From contig JAITLL010000034.1 of the NCBI GenBank assembly GCA_031277915.1, positions 1 through 64,000 on the forward strand: a stretch of 64,000 nucleotides of DNA, written 5' to 3'. Shown one piece after another: positions 16,169-25,147 of this stretch. Below the pieces are notes generated by a model. The model made no database searches. It was given only the letters and a program-made list of their open reading frames with translations, and was not told the DNA's origin. Positions within the stretch are counted from its first letter, which is position 1. The number at the start of each line of letters is the position of its first letter. The DNA comes from Acinetobacter sp. (GTDB taxonomy: Bacteria > Pseudomonadota > Gammaproteobacteria > Pseudomonadales > Moraxellaceae). Position numbers and translations under genes: made by a program.

Positions 16169-17791
16169 ATGAATATTGTACAAGACAAAAATATGCTTCC
16201 TGATGGTCAATGGATTGATGTGTGTGCACTTGATGACTTAACTCCCAACACTGGCGCAGGTGCGCTAGTGGATGGTCAAGCAGTGGCTATCTTCCGTGTG
16301 GGACATGAAAAACGTGTTTATGTGCTCAGCAATAAAGATCCGTTTAGCCAAGCCAATGTCATGAGTCGCGGAATTATTGGTGATTTACAAGGCGAGCGTG
16401 TTATTGCATCACCAATCTATAAACAACATTTCAGCTTAGCAACGGGGCGCTGTTTAGAAGATAAAGACCAAAAACTTTCAGTTTATCCAAGCAAAATTGT
16501 TGATGGCCGTGTTTTTGTTAATCCTGTGCCGCAAAAAACTTATATTACTAATACAGGTGTATCTCAAGACAAACTTAAACTGGTACTGATTGGTAATGGT
16601 TTAGCAGGAATGCGTTGCTTAGAAGATTTACTTGATATGGCCCCAGACCGTTATGAAGTCACGGTAATTGGTGAAGAACCTTGGGGTAACTATAACCGTA
16701 TCATGTTATCTCCGGTTTTATCGGGTGAAAAAACCATTGAAGATATTATGTTGCACCCGCCAAAGTGGTATAGCGATAAAGGCATTAAATTTATTGCAGG
16801 CGATAAAGCGGTAAAAATTGATCGTCCTCGTAAAGTGGTTTACACCGAAAAAGAGCAAACTGTTGATTATGATCGTTTGATTTTGGCAACAGGTTCGGCT
16901 CCGTTTATTCCACCAGTTCAAGGTGTTGACTTAAAAGGTGTCTTAACTTTCCGTGATATTTATGACGTTAACACCATGATTGAGTACTGCGGTTCAAAAA
17001 CCAATGCAGTCGTGATTGGTGGTGGTTTGCTTGGTTTAGAAGCAGCCTACGGTTTAAAACAACGCGGTATGAATGTGACAGTATTGCATTTGATGGACCG
17101 TATTATGGAGCGTCAACTTGACAGCCGTGCGAGTCAGTTACTGCGTCATAGCATTGATCAAAAAGGTATTAACATTATTACCGAAGCCAATACAGAAGCG
17201 TTAATTGGTGATGAAAACGGTCATGTGAAGCAAATACGCTTGAAAGATGGCACCGTTTTAGATGCTGACCTTGCGGTATTTGCAGTGGGTATTCGTCCCA
17301 ATATTAGCTTGGCGCAAAGTGCAGGATTACGTTGTAACCGTGGTGTGTTGGTGAATGACACCATGCAAACGTTTGATCCAAGTATTTATGCCGTAGGCGA
17401 GTGTATTGAACACCGCGGTCAAACTTTCGGCTTGGTTGAACCATTATGGGGTCAAGCATTTATTTGCGCGACACATTTGGCAGAACACGGCAGCTTAACT
17501 TTTAAAGCACCGACCGTACCGACTCAGTTAAAAGTAAGTGGTGTCGATGTATTCTCTGCGGGTAATTTTGAGCCTAAAGATGATTATGAAGACATTATCT
17601 TGAATGATGAAAAACGCCATATCTATAAACGTATTATTATCCAAAGTGATCGAGTAATTGGCGCAGTTTTATTTGGCGATACTGAAGATGGCATGTGGTA
17701 TGCAGAGTTAATTGCAGATCAAACCCCAGTCTCATCATTTAGAAATAAACTGCTATTTGGTCGAGATTTTGCATTAAAAAATGCAGGCTAA
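16169..17791 (+). CDS. nirD: NirD-like subunit fused to an FAD/NAD(P) oxidoreductase
   Basis: 540 residues, about five times the usual NirD. Residues 1-115 form a NirD/Rieske-type domain (MLPDGQWIDVCALDDL, ASPIYKQHFSLATGRCLED). The Rieske ligand pairs are not intact (SPIYKQH in place of CPxH), as in NirD. Residues from about 135 form an FAD module (LIGNGLAGMRCLEDLL) with an internal NAD(P) site (VVIGGGLLGLEAAYGL near 280) and the ATGSAPFIPP segment. The reductase part resembles the NADH-oxidising subunit that feeds nitrate reductase (NasB/NasC-type), so the protein may supply electrons to NasA as well as assist NirB. That role is inference. Spacing is 14 bases after nirB and 18 before nasA. 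Confidence 0.9.
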   Translation: MNIVQDKNMLPDGQWIDVCALDDLTPNTGAGALVDGQAVAIFRVGHEKRVYVLSNKDPFSQANVMSRGIIGDLQGERVIASPIYKQHFSLATGRCLEDKDQKLSVYPSKIVDGRVFVNPVPQKTYITNTGVSQDKLKLVLIGNGLAGMRCLEDLLDMAPDRYEVTVIGEEPWGNYNRIMLSPVLSGEKTIEDIMLHPPKWYSDKGIKFIAGDKAVKIDRPRKVVYTEKEQTVDYDRLILATGSAPFIPPVQGVDLKGVLTFRDIYDVNTMIEYCGSKTNAVVIGGGLLGLEAAYGLKQRGMNVTVLHLMDRIMERQLDSRASQLLRHSIDQKGINIITEANTEALIGDENGHVKQIRLKDGTVLDADLAVFAVGIRPNISLAQSAGLRCNRGVLVNDTMQTFDPSIYAVGECIEHRGQTFGLVEPLWGQAFICATHLAEHGSLTFKAPTVPTQLKVSGVDVFSAGNFEPKDDYEDIILNDEKRHIYKRIIIQSDRVIGAVLFGDTEDGMWYAELIADQTPVSSFRNKLLFGRDFALKNAG

Positions 17792-17809
17792 ATAGGGAAA
17801 GGAGCAGTT

Positions 17810-20593
17810 ATGAATAGTATTCCAAGCGTTGAAATCGATAGCTCCGACCATGTTGCAACAACTATAACCAAAACAACATGTCCATATTGTGGGGTAGGAT
17901 GCGGTGTTAGCGTAAACGTCCAACAAAAACCTCAAGGACCTCTGGTACAAGTTGAGGGGGATGCTGAGCATCCTTCCAACTTTGGACGTTTATGTATTAA
18001 AGGTAGCCGACTTGCGGATACTTTGGGGTTAGAAACACGTGCTTTACAACCAATGATGGGACGAAAAGCTGATCGGGTAGTAACGACATGGGATGCGGCA
18101 ATCAATAAGATTGCTGATAAATTCCAATCTTGTATCGATCAATATGGTCGTGACAGTATTGCATTTTATGTTTCTGGTCAGCTTTTGACTGAAGATTATT
18201 ATGTGGTGAACAAGTTTGTAAAAGGTTATTTGGGTACTGCAAATATCGACACCAATTCACGCCTTTGCATGTCATCGGCTGTTGCGGGTCATAAACGTAG
18301 CTTTGGTGAAGATATTGTTCCTGCGAGTTATGAAGATTTTGAACATGCAGACATGGTGGTATTGGTCGGTTCTAATACCGCATGGTGCCATCCTGTGCTT
18401 TATCAACGGATCATACAGGCTAAAAGCCAAAATCCGGATATGTTCGTTGTGGTGATTGACCCACGTTTTACCAGTACTTGTGAGCAAGCTGATTTACATT
18501 TACCGATTTTACCGGGGCAAGATGTCGCTTTATTTAATGGCTTATTTCAATATTTATATCGAAATGGTCATGCTGATCAGGCTTTTGTAGATGCTTATAC
18601 CGAAGGTCTTGAAGAGGTTTTGGCAAGCAGTCAGCAAGAAACTGATGTTGAATATGTGGCAAAACGTAGTGGTATTTCTTTAGACAAATTACAGCAGTTT
18701 TTTGAAAAATTCGCTCAAACTGAAAAAGTAATCACCCTATTTTCAATGGGAGTGAATCAATCAAGTCAGGGTGTAAATAAAGCCAATAGCATTATTAACT
18801 GTCATTTACTGACTGGAAAAATTGGTAAGCTCGGCGCTGCACCATTTTCGATGACAGGTCAGCCAAATGCGATGGGTGGGCGTGAAGTGGGTGGCTTAGC
18901 CAATATGCTGGCTGCGCATATGGACTTGGACAATCCACTACATCAAAAAGTAGTGCAAACCTTTTGGAACAGTCCATTTATTGCGACTCAAGCTGGCTTA
19001 AAAGCGGTTGATTTGTTCCGTGCCGTTGAAGCTGGAAAAATTAAAGCCATTTGGATTATGGCGACAAATCCAGTCGTGAGTTTACCAGATGCCGATCAAG
19101 TTAAACGGGCATTAGAAAAGTGCGAATTGGTCGTCGTGTCAGATATCTGTGCAGATACGGATACCACTGCTTATGCTGATGTTTTGCTTCCCGCTTTAGG
19201 TTGGGGCGAAAAAGATGGAACTGTTACTAACTCTGAGCGTCGTATTTCACGTCAACGCGTATTTTTACCTGCGCCGGGTGACGCAAAAGCAGACTGGTGG
19301 TCTGTTAGCCAAGTCGCGAAAAAATTAGGCTTTAATGGTTTTGACTTCGCGAGTGCAAGTGACATCTTTAATGAGCATGCAGAGTTGTCTGCACAAGACA
19401 ATGTAGACATAAATGCTCGTGCAGAAAGTAATAATTTCCGTTATTTCAACCTGAAAGGGTTAATGAATCTGAGCACTGCTGAGTACGATGCTCTGCAACC
19501 AATTCAATGGCCTGTGTGGAATAAAAACCAAGATGCTAAAGCTGTTCAACAACTGTTTGGCAAAGGGCAGTTTAGTCATAAAAATGCCAAGGCGAAATTG
19601 ATTCCGACGGTTGCAATTGATCCGGTTCATGCGGTTTCAGAAGACTATCCACTCATTTTGAATACTGGACGTATTCGTGACCAATGGCACACCATGACGC
19701 GTACGGGTTTGTCACCAAATTTAACCAGTCACCGCGCTGAACCATTTTGCGAGATTCATCCGAGTGATGCCTTAAAGTTTGGTGTACGTGATCAAGGCTT
19801 AGTAGAAGTTAGTTCGAAATGGGGCAGTTGTGTACTACGCGTGACATTCTCGTCGGGTGTACGTCGTGGTCAAATTTTTGCGCCAATTCACTGGACTGAA
19901 CAAGTTGCATCTGATGCTCGTATTGGTAAAGTCGTTAACCCAGAGGTCGATGCGATTTCAGGTGAACCTGAGTTCAAACATACACCTGTCACGATTCAAC
20001 CATTCTATACCACTTGGCAAGGTGTGCTTTATATACGTGAAGGATATGATTCATATATTCAAGAATCGCTACATCACTGTGCATGGTGGACTAAGGTCAA
20101 AATGGTGAAAACCAATCGTTATGAACTCGCAGATCGTCAAACTTTTCATGACACTCAAAAAAACTTAAAAAGCTTCTTGCCGTTTGCAGATGAAACTTTT
20201 GAGTGGTTGAGTATTGAAGATATTTCATCACAATTAAGTCATAGTATTATTTTGAAAGAAGGCGTGGTGATTGCTAGTTTATATATTGCATCATCAGACT
20301 TATTGCCAGACCGTGATTGGGTAGCAAGTCTATTTAAACGCGAGCGTTTAAGTGCTTTACATCGAAAAGCATTATTGGCTGGCATGCCAATGTCTGCTAC
20401 AAATAATGACGGACCTTTAGTCTGTAGTTGTTTTAAAGTAGGTAAGAATAAAATTATAGACGCAATTAAAACTCAAAATATAACTCATGAAAAACAAGTG
20501 ACAGCTTGTTTAAAAGCAGGTGGTAACTGTGGTTCATGTTTACCTGAAATCCGTGGCCTGATTAAAGCTTGCCAACAGGAGGTGGAAGTGTGA
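17810..20593 (+). CDS. nasA: Assimilatory nitrate reductase catalytic subunit
   Basis: 927 residues. A molybdenum bis-MGD enzyme reducing nitrate to nitrite in the cytoplasm. The N-terminal [4Fe-4S] cysteines are C24, C27, C31 (CPYCGVGC) and C62 (GRLCIKG). The molybdopterin oxidoreductase domain follows (LLTEDYYVVNKF, NTNSRLCMSSAVAGHK, TGQPNAMGGREVGGL), then the dinucleotide-binding domain (about 610-740, LNTGRIRDQWHTMTRTG). A C-terminal BFD-like [2Fe-2S] domain (CSCFKVGKNKI near 873, CGSC near 908) is the presumed electron entry site. Its stop overlaps the mobA GTG start. Confidence 0.97.
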   Translation: MNSIPSVEIDSSDHVATTITKTTCPYCGVGCGVSVNVQQKPQGPLVQVEGDAEHPSNFGRLCIKGSRLADTLGLETRALQPMMGRKADRVVTTWDAAINKIADKFQSCIDQYGRDSIAFYVSGQLLTEDYYVVNKFVKGYLGTANIDTNSRLCMSSAVAGHKRSFGEDIVPASYEDFEHADMVVLVGSNTAWCHPVLYQRIIQAKSQNPDMFVVVIDPRFTSTCEQADLHLPILPGQDVALFNGLFQYLYRNGHADQAFVDAYTEGLEEVLASSQQETDVEYVAKRSGISLDKLQQFFEKFAQTEKVITLFSMGVNQSSQGVNKANSIINCHLLTGKIGKLGAAPFSMTGQPNAMGGREVGGLANMLAAHMDLDNPLHQKVVQTFWNSPFIATQAGLKAVDLFRAVEAGKIKAIWIMATNPVVSLPDADQVKRALEKCELVVVSDICADTDTTAYADVLLPALGWGEKDGTVTNSERRISRQRVFLPAPGDAKADWWSVSQVAKKLGFNGFDFASASDIFNEHAELSAQDNVDINARAESNNFRYFNLKGLMNLSTAEYDALQPIQWPVWNKNQDAKAVQQLFGKGQFSHKNAKAKLIPTVAIDPVHAVSEDYPLILNTGRIRDQWHTMTRTGLSPNLTSHRAEPFCEIHPSDALKFGVRDQGLVEVSSKWGSCVLRVTFSSGVRRGQIFAPIHWTEQVASDARIGKVVNPEVDAISGEPEFKHTPVTIQPFYTTWQGVLYIREGYDSYIQESLHHCAWWTKVKMVKTNRYELADRQTFHDTQKNLKSFLPFADETFEWLSIEDISSQLSHSIILKEGVVIASLYIASSDLLPDRDWVASLFKRERLSALHRKALLAGMPMSATNNDGPLVCSCFKVGKNKIIDAIKTQNITHEKQVTACLKAGGNCGSCLPEIRGLIKACQQEVEV

Positions 20594-21219
20594 ATAAGGG
20601 ATATCCCGTAACTGATCTAGTCATTCTGGCGGGTGGACAAGCCCGTCGTATGAATGGTTTAAATAAGTTGTTGCAGCAATTTGATGGTGAACCCCAACTT
20701 CTTAAAATTCATCAAAAATTAAAACCATCTGTGTCTAAAATTTGGGTCAATAGTCATCGTGACTATTCAATCTATCAAAGTATTGTGCCAGATATTAAAT
20801 GTTTTCAAGATGATGCTTCTGGCTTTTTCGGCCCGCTTATGGGAATGAAAAGTGCGTGGTCTCATGTAGAAGCAGATTATGTTTTATTTATTCCTTGTGA
20901 TGTGACGTATGTGCCGACACAAGTCGTTGCCAAATTACACAGTGCACTTCGGAAAAATAAACAGGCTCAAGCAGCTTATGTTTCAATTAATGGAGATTCG
21001 TTGTATCCATTTTGCTTATTAAAACGTGAAAGCCTAATCACCGTAACAGAGCAAATTGAAAAACAACGATTAAGTTTGAAAGAGTGCTTTAAGCTTTTAC
21101 ATGCACAAGTCGCTATATTTCAAAAACAGAATCTTTTTTTTCATAGCATTAATTCATTGGATGAGCTTCAGCAATACAAACAAATCAATGCCTTTAAAGA
21201 AATATTTACAGCAAGTTAA
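20590..21219 (+). CDS. mobA: Molybdenum cofactor guanylyltransferase
   Basis: 209 residues from a GTG start that overlaps the nasA stop (GTGA) and has AGGAGG 5 bases upstream, a decisive start. It adds GMP to molybdopterin to form MGD, needed by NasA. Motifs are LVILAGGQARRMNGLNK (nucleotide binding; MobA more often has GGxxxRMGGxDK), DDASGFFGPLMGM and FIPCDVTYVP. It is the last gene of the nitrate operon, and the coupling to nasA makes sense because NasA needs this cofactor form. Confidence 0.9.
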   Translation: MNKGYPVTDLVILAGGQARRMNGLNKLLQQFDGEPQLLKIHQKLKPSVSKIWVNSHRDYSIYQSIVPDIKCFQDDASGFFGPLMGMKSAWSHVEADYVLFIPCDVTYVPTQVVAKLHSALRKNKQAQAAYVSINGDSLYPFCLLKRESLITVTEQIEKQRLSLKECFKLLHAQVAIFQKQNLFFHSINSLDELQQYKQINAFKEIFTAS

Positions 21220-21262
21220 AAATTAGATTGATGGCCTAAACAAATTTTTAAATGATGTGTTC

Positions 21263-21298
21263 TTGACTATTGATTATATAAGTTCTATTTTGGAACTT
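21263..21298 (+). promoter_or_regulatory. Promoter with operator-like inverted repeat
   Basis: TTGACT (21263-21268), 17 bases, TATTTT (21286-21291). An inverted repeat AAGTTC-N7-GAACTT (21280-21298) is centred on the -10 box, where a repressor could bind. The next gene starts at 21348. Confidence 0.5.
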
Positions 21299-21347
21299 GT
21301 TGTTTTAGTTCCATCCATATGCATAAAAATAAAGGGAGTCAATCGGA

Positions 21348-23621
21348 ATGGTCGAAGTGCTGAAGCAAAACAAAACGGATGTGACCGCATGTATTTTATG
21401 TTCTAGAAACTGCGGTTTAAGTGTCGAAATTAAAGATAATCAGTTTGTCAAAATTAAAGGTAATCCTGAGCATCCATTTTCACAGGGCTACATTTGCCAA
21501 AAAGCTGCCAGATTACAACACTATCAACAACACGCAGACCGTTTGACTACACCTTTAAAACGCCAGCCAGATGGTTCATTTCAAGAAGTAAGCTGGGATG
21601 TGGCCATACAAGAAATAGCTGATCGATTAGTACAGATTAGAGATAATTTTGGTGGGACGGCTTTTGCTTCTGTTGGGGGAGGTGGTCAAGGTAATCATCT
21701 AGGTGCAGCATATGGCCGACAACTCTTACTGGCTATGAAAAGTTATTATTCTTACAACTCTCTTGCTCAAGAAAAAACGGGTGATTTTTGGCTTAATGGA
21801 CGTTTGTTCGGTAGTCAGGCATGCCATACGACAGAAGATGTGGAGTATGCAGACTATGTTCTTTTTATTGGGACAAATCCTTTTCAGGCCCATGGCATTC
21901 CCAACGCGCGAGATACGCTAAAACATATTAAGAAAGATCCGAATCGAACCATGGTGGTGTTTGACCCGCGAGTTACCGAAACAGCCAAACAAGCAGATAT
22001 TCATGTACAGCTAAAACCCGGAACAGATGCTTTTTTAATGTCGGCGATGATTGCAATCATTATTAAAGAAAAGCTTTATGATGTAGCGTTTATTGAGCAG
22101 CATACACAAGGTTTTGAAGATGTAAAAACAGCATTTAGTCGTGTGCCGATTGAAGACTATATTGCCAAAGCAGATGTTCCGGTCGATTTGATTTACCAAG
22201 TGGTTCGAGATTTTGCTAAAGCTAAAAGAGGTTGTGTACGTATTGATTTAGGTATTCAGCATACTTTAAACACGACATTAAATGGATATTTAGAAAAACT
22301 ACTGTACTTAGTGACTGGAAACTTTGGAAAGCAGGGCACCAATAATTTGCATACCATGTTTATTCCAATCTTAAGCGATACAGATGAAAGAAAGCCGAAA
22401 TATAGACGTAGTGTTTACCATAAAATGTTCCCAATTTCCGGGTTCTTCCCGCCTAATATTTTACCCGATGAAATCTTAAAAGCAGGGGAAAAACGAATTC
22501 GCGCAGTTTTTGTAGATAGTTGTAATCCACTATTAACTTATCCTGATACACCAGCTTATGAGCAAGCATTTAAAGCATTAGATTTATTGGTTGTGGTCGA
22601 TATTGCCATGACAGAAACCGCGAGGTTGGCAGATTATATTTTGCCAGCACACACCCAGTTTGAAAAATGGGAATTTACAGGTTTTAACTTGGAATTTCCT
22701 AAAAATGGTTTTCACTTAAGACATCCTGTATTAGCTGCTCAAGCCAATACTTTGCCGGAAGCAGAAATTTATACACGATTACTTGAAGCCATGCAGGTGA
22801 TTCCAAAAAGGTTTCCAATTTTAGAAAAAATAGCTTCAGTCGATTCGAAAAAAACAGCCTATTTACCTTACTTGTCTGCATTAGGGCTGACGTTTGCACG
22901 AAATAAAAAATACATTCCTTTTGCAGCCTCAATTCTCTATCGCACTTTAGGTAAACACTTAGAAAAATCAGCTGGTTCAGTTGCTTTTTTATTGCCACTG
23001 TCGATTCAATATGCTGTTTTACACACCAAAGCCGTGCGCCGTGCAGGTTACAGAGGTAACCCTTTAACTTTAGGTGTTCGTTTATTTGAACAAATTTTAA
23101 AGCAACGTTCAGGTATCGTGTTATCGCAACATGAATATGATGAAATCTGGAAGTTGGTTGCTTATAAAGATAAGAAAGTACGTCTTGCTATTCCTGAGAT
23201 GTTAACCGAGCTGGCAAGTTTAAAAAATCATCAGGTTAATGCAGAAGATTTTCCATTCATACTTTTATCAGGTGAACGACGTAGTTATAACGCCAATCAA
23301 ATTTACCGTGATCCTGCTTGGCGAAAAGTAGATGCTGAAGGGGCCTTACGAATTCATCCTGAAGATGCAAGGCACCTAAATGTAGCTGCAGGCGGTCAGC
23401 TTAAATGTATTTCACAACATGGAGAAATTCAGGTTACTGTAGATTTTGATGAAGGAATGCGAAAAGGTGTGGTATCACTTCCACATGGTTATGGCATGCG
23501 CTTTCAAGGTAGTGAACCAATTGGGCCACAATTAAATCGACTAATTTCCGCTGAACATTGTGATCCATTATCTAAAACGCCGTACCATAAATATGTACCC
23601 ATCCGCTTAGAAAAGTGCTAG
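21348..23621 (+). CDS. Molybdopterin-dependent oxidoreductase, substrate unknown
   Basis: 757 residues of the DMSO reductase/formate dehydrogenase superfamily. N-terminal [4Fe-4S] cysteines are C15, C18, C22 (CILCSRNC) and C50 (YICQKA). The molybdopterin domains follow (QEKTGDFWLNGRLFG, FIGTNPFQAHGIPNARD, VFDPRVTETAKQADIH, TNNLHTMFIP). The C-terminal dinucleotide-binding domain starts near 640 (FILLSGERRSYNANQIYRDPAWRK). I see no obvious Cys or Sec at the usual Mo-ligand position. It lacks the BFD tail of NasA. It is transcribed apart from nasA, from its own promoter, immediately before the cofactor genes. No partner subunit is adjacent. Confidence 0.85.
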   Translation: MVEVLKQNKTDVTACILCSRNCGLSVEIKDNQFVKIKGNPEHPFSQGYICQKAARLQHYQQHADRLTTPLKRQPDGSFQEVSWDVAIQEIADRLVQIRDNFGGTAFASVGGGGQGNHLGAAYGRQLLLAMKSYYSYNSLAQEKTGDFWLNGRLFGSQACHTTEDVEYADYVLFIGTNPFQAHGIPNARDTLKHIKKDPNRTMVVFDPRVTETAKQADIHVQLKPGTDAFLMSAMIAIIIKEKLYDVAFIEQHTQGFEDVKTAFSRVPIEDYIAKADVPVDLIYQVVRDFAKAKRGCVRIDLGIQHTLNTTLNGYLEKLLYLVTGNFGKQGTNNLHTMFIPILSDTDERKPKYRRSVYHKMFPISGFFPPNILPDEILKAGEKRIRAVFVDSCNPLLTYPDTPAYEQAFKALDLLVVVDIAMTETARLADYILPAHTQFEKWEFTGFNLEFPKNGFHLRHPVLAAQANTLPEAEIYTRLLEAMQVIPKRFPILEKIASVDSKKTAYLPYLSALGLTFARNKKYIPFAASILYRTLGKHLEKSAGSVAFLLPLSIQYAVLHTKAVRRAGYRGNPLTLGVRLFEQILKQRSGIVLSQHEYDEIWKLVAYKDKKVRLAIPEMLTELASLKNHQVNAEDFPFILLSGERRSYNANQIYRDPAWRKVDAEGALRIHPEDARHLNVAAGGQLKCISQHGEIQVTVDFDEGMRKGVVSLPHGYGMRFQGSEPIGPQLNRLISAEHCDPLSKTPYHKYVPIRLEKC

Positions 23622-23650
23622 AAATAATGTAAGGCAAATAAGAGATTAAT

Positions 23651-23698
23651 GCTGCACTAACTTTATACAGTTTTAAAATTACAGTTAAGTGGTGCAGC
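23651..23698 (+). repeat. Hairpin in the moaA upstream region
   Basis: GCTGCAC (23651-23657) pairs with GTGCAGC (23692-23698), and TAACT (23658-23662) pairs with AGTTA (23683-23687) inside it. No T tract follows on the plus strand, so it is not a simple terminator. It lies 160-207 bases before moaA. Confidence 0.5.
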
Positions 23699-23744
23699 CA
23701 AAAGTCTATTAGAAAACCTAAGAAGTTATGGATGATAAATAGAA

Positions 23745-23861
23745 TTGGAACAAATTTTGCATAAAGATCAGAGCACTATTGAAGAGCAATTTCCTCTTTT
23801 AATTGCCCATAAAAAGTGCCAGCAATATTTGAACTGTTCTCGACACGAGTGCAAAAGATGA
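23745..23861 (+). CDS. Possible small ORF overlapping the moaA start
   Basis: From a TTG this frame encodes 38 residues with protein-like composition (LEQILHKDQSTIEEQF at the start, then IAHKKC, LNCSRHECK at the end, giving His/Cys spacing like a metal site). Its TGA overlaps the moaA ATG as ATGA, the classic translational-coupling layout. No ribosome-binding site precedes the TTG. An ATG at 23728 with the codons for MDDK would join it if two bases were removed, so it may be a frameshifted remnant. I do not recognise it. Confidence 0.3.
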   Translation: MEQILHKDQSTIEEQFPLLIAHKKCQQYLNCSRHECKR

Positions 23862-24889
23862 AACAATACCACTCTGAAACTACGCCATCTGTTCTACAAG
23901 ACCAATATGGGCGTATCAAGCGAAAGTTACGAATTTCGGTAACCGATCGCTGTAATTTTAAGTGTGTATATTGCATGCCTGAGCATCCTGAATGGTTAAA
24001 TAAACAAGAATTGCTTAGTTTTGAGGCGCTTTTTCAATTTTGCCGTTTTATGGTGCAACAAGGTATTGAAAGCATCCGTATTACTGGCGGCGAACCATTA
24101 ATGCGTCAAGGTGTTGTTCATTTCGTTCGTGATTTACAAGCTTTAAAAGTATTAGGTCTAAAACGCATTTCAATGACCACCAATGGGCATTATCTTGCCA
24201 AATACGCTCAGCAATTAAAAGATGCTGGGTTAGATGACCTAAATATTAGTTTAGATAGTCTTGATCCGATTCAATTCAAAGAACTCACCAAGAAAAAATT
24301 AGAACCAGTTCTTGAGGGTATTCAAGCTGCGAAAGATGCAGGACTACCTTTTAAGATAAACTGTGTGTTAATGAAAGACAAAAATGACGATCAAATCTTA
24401 CCCATGGTGAGATGGTCAATCGCCAACCACATTCCGCTACGTTTTATTGAATTTATGCCACTTGATGGTGATGCACTCTGGTCAAATAAAGATGTGGTGA
24501 GTGAAGCTGAAATTTTACAGGCGTTGCAACCGCATTATTCGGTACAGGTTGTTGAGCAACAACATGAGCCAGCGCGCCAATATTTGCTTAATAATAGCTA
24601 TGCTCTCGGCATTATTTCTACCATTACTCATTCATTTTGCCACCAATGTGACCGCATACGACTAACGGCGCAAGGTGAGCTTTATAACTGTCTCTTTGCC
24701 CCGCAGGGTTTAAATATTAAGCCGCAGCTTCAAGCATTATTACGCGCACAGAACTCAACCGATCATGTGCTGCATAGTCAGCAATTGAAAGATCAGGTTA
24801 TGCCGTATATCTGGAATAAAGCCAAAGGCTTTCATGCCTTACAACATCAACAAACCCGTAAAATCAGTATGCATATGCTTGGGGGATAA
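23858..24889 (+). CDS. moaA: GTP 3',8-cyclase
   Basis: 343 residues from ATG 23858 (the frame is open earlier, but the family starts here). A radical-SAM enzyme for the first step of molybdopterin synthesis. N-terminal cluster cysteines are C32, C36, C39 (DRCNFKCVYC). The C-terminal cluster lies in SFCHQCDRIRLTAQGELYNCLF. The protein ends in LGG, the conserved C-terminal Gly-Gly that reaches the active site. TAAATG links it directly to moaD. Confidence 0.95.
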   Translation: MKQYHSETTPSVLQDQYGRIKRKLRISVTDRCNFKCVYCMPEHPEWLNKQELLSFEALFQFCRFMVQQGIESIRITGGEPLMRQGVVHFVRDLQALKVLGLKRISMTTNGHYLAKYAQQLKDAGLDDLNISLDSLDPIQFKELTKKKLEPVLEGIQAAKDAGLPFKINCVLMKDKNDDQILPMVRWSIANHIPLRFIEFMPLDGDALWSNKDVVSEAEILQALQPHYSVQVVEQQHEPARQYLLNNSYALGIISTITHSFCHQCDRIRLTAQGELYNCLFAPQGLNIKPQLQALLRAQNSTDHVLHSQQLKDQVMPYIWNKAKGFHALQHQQTRKISMHMLGG

Positions 24890-25144
24890 ATGCAGCAATC
24901 TATCCAAATTAAAATCGAATCATTTGGTGCAATTGAAAAATTGCTTCCTCAGAATCTTTCGTTAGTTTGTCTCAACCCTATTTTAGTTAAAGATGTCTTA
25001 GATGAAATTGTTTCGTTGCATCCGGAATGTACACAGGCTATGGAAAAATGTGCATGTGCTATTGGCGATAATGTCATAACGAGGCAATCTGCCTTAAGCC
25101 AGCCATGTACTTTGGTTTTATTATCACCAGTTGCAGGAGGATGA
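24890..25144 (+). CDS. moaD: Molybdopterin synthase sulfur carrier subunit
   Basis: 84 residues, a ubiquitin-fold carrier whose C-terminal VAGG is thiocarboxylated and donates sulfur to precursor Z. The start abuts the moaA stop and GGGGGA from the moaA end serves as ribosome-binding site. moaE follows after 3 bases. Confidence 0.93.
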   Translation: MQQSIQIKIESFGAIEKLLPQNLSLVCLNPILVKDVLDEIVSLHPECTQAMEKCACAIGDNVITRQSALSQPCTLVLLSPVAGG

Positions 25145-25147
25145 GCC

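Noticed and set aside
23651-23698. moaA leader as a standard Moco riboswitch
   Set aside because: The visible pairing is a simple two-part stem; I cannot identify the conserved elements of the enteric Moco RNA.
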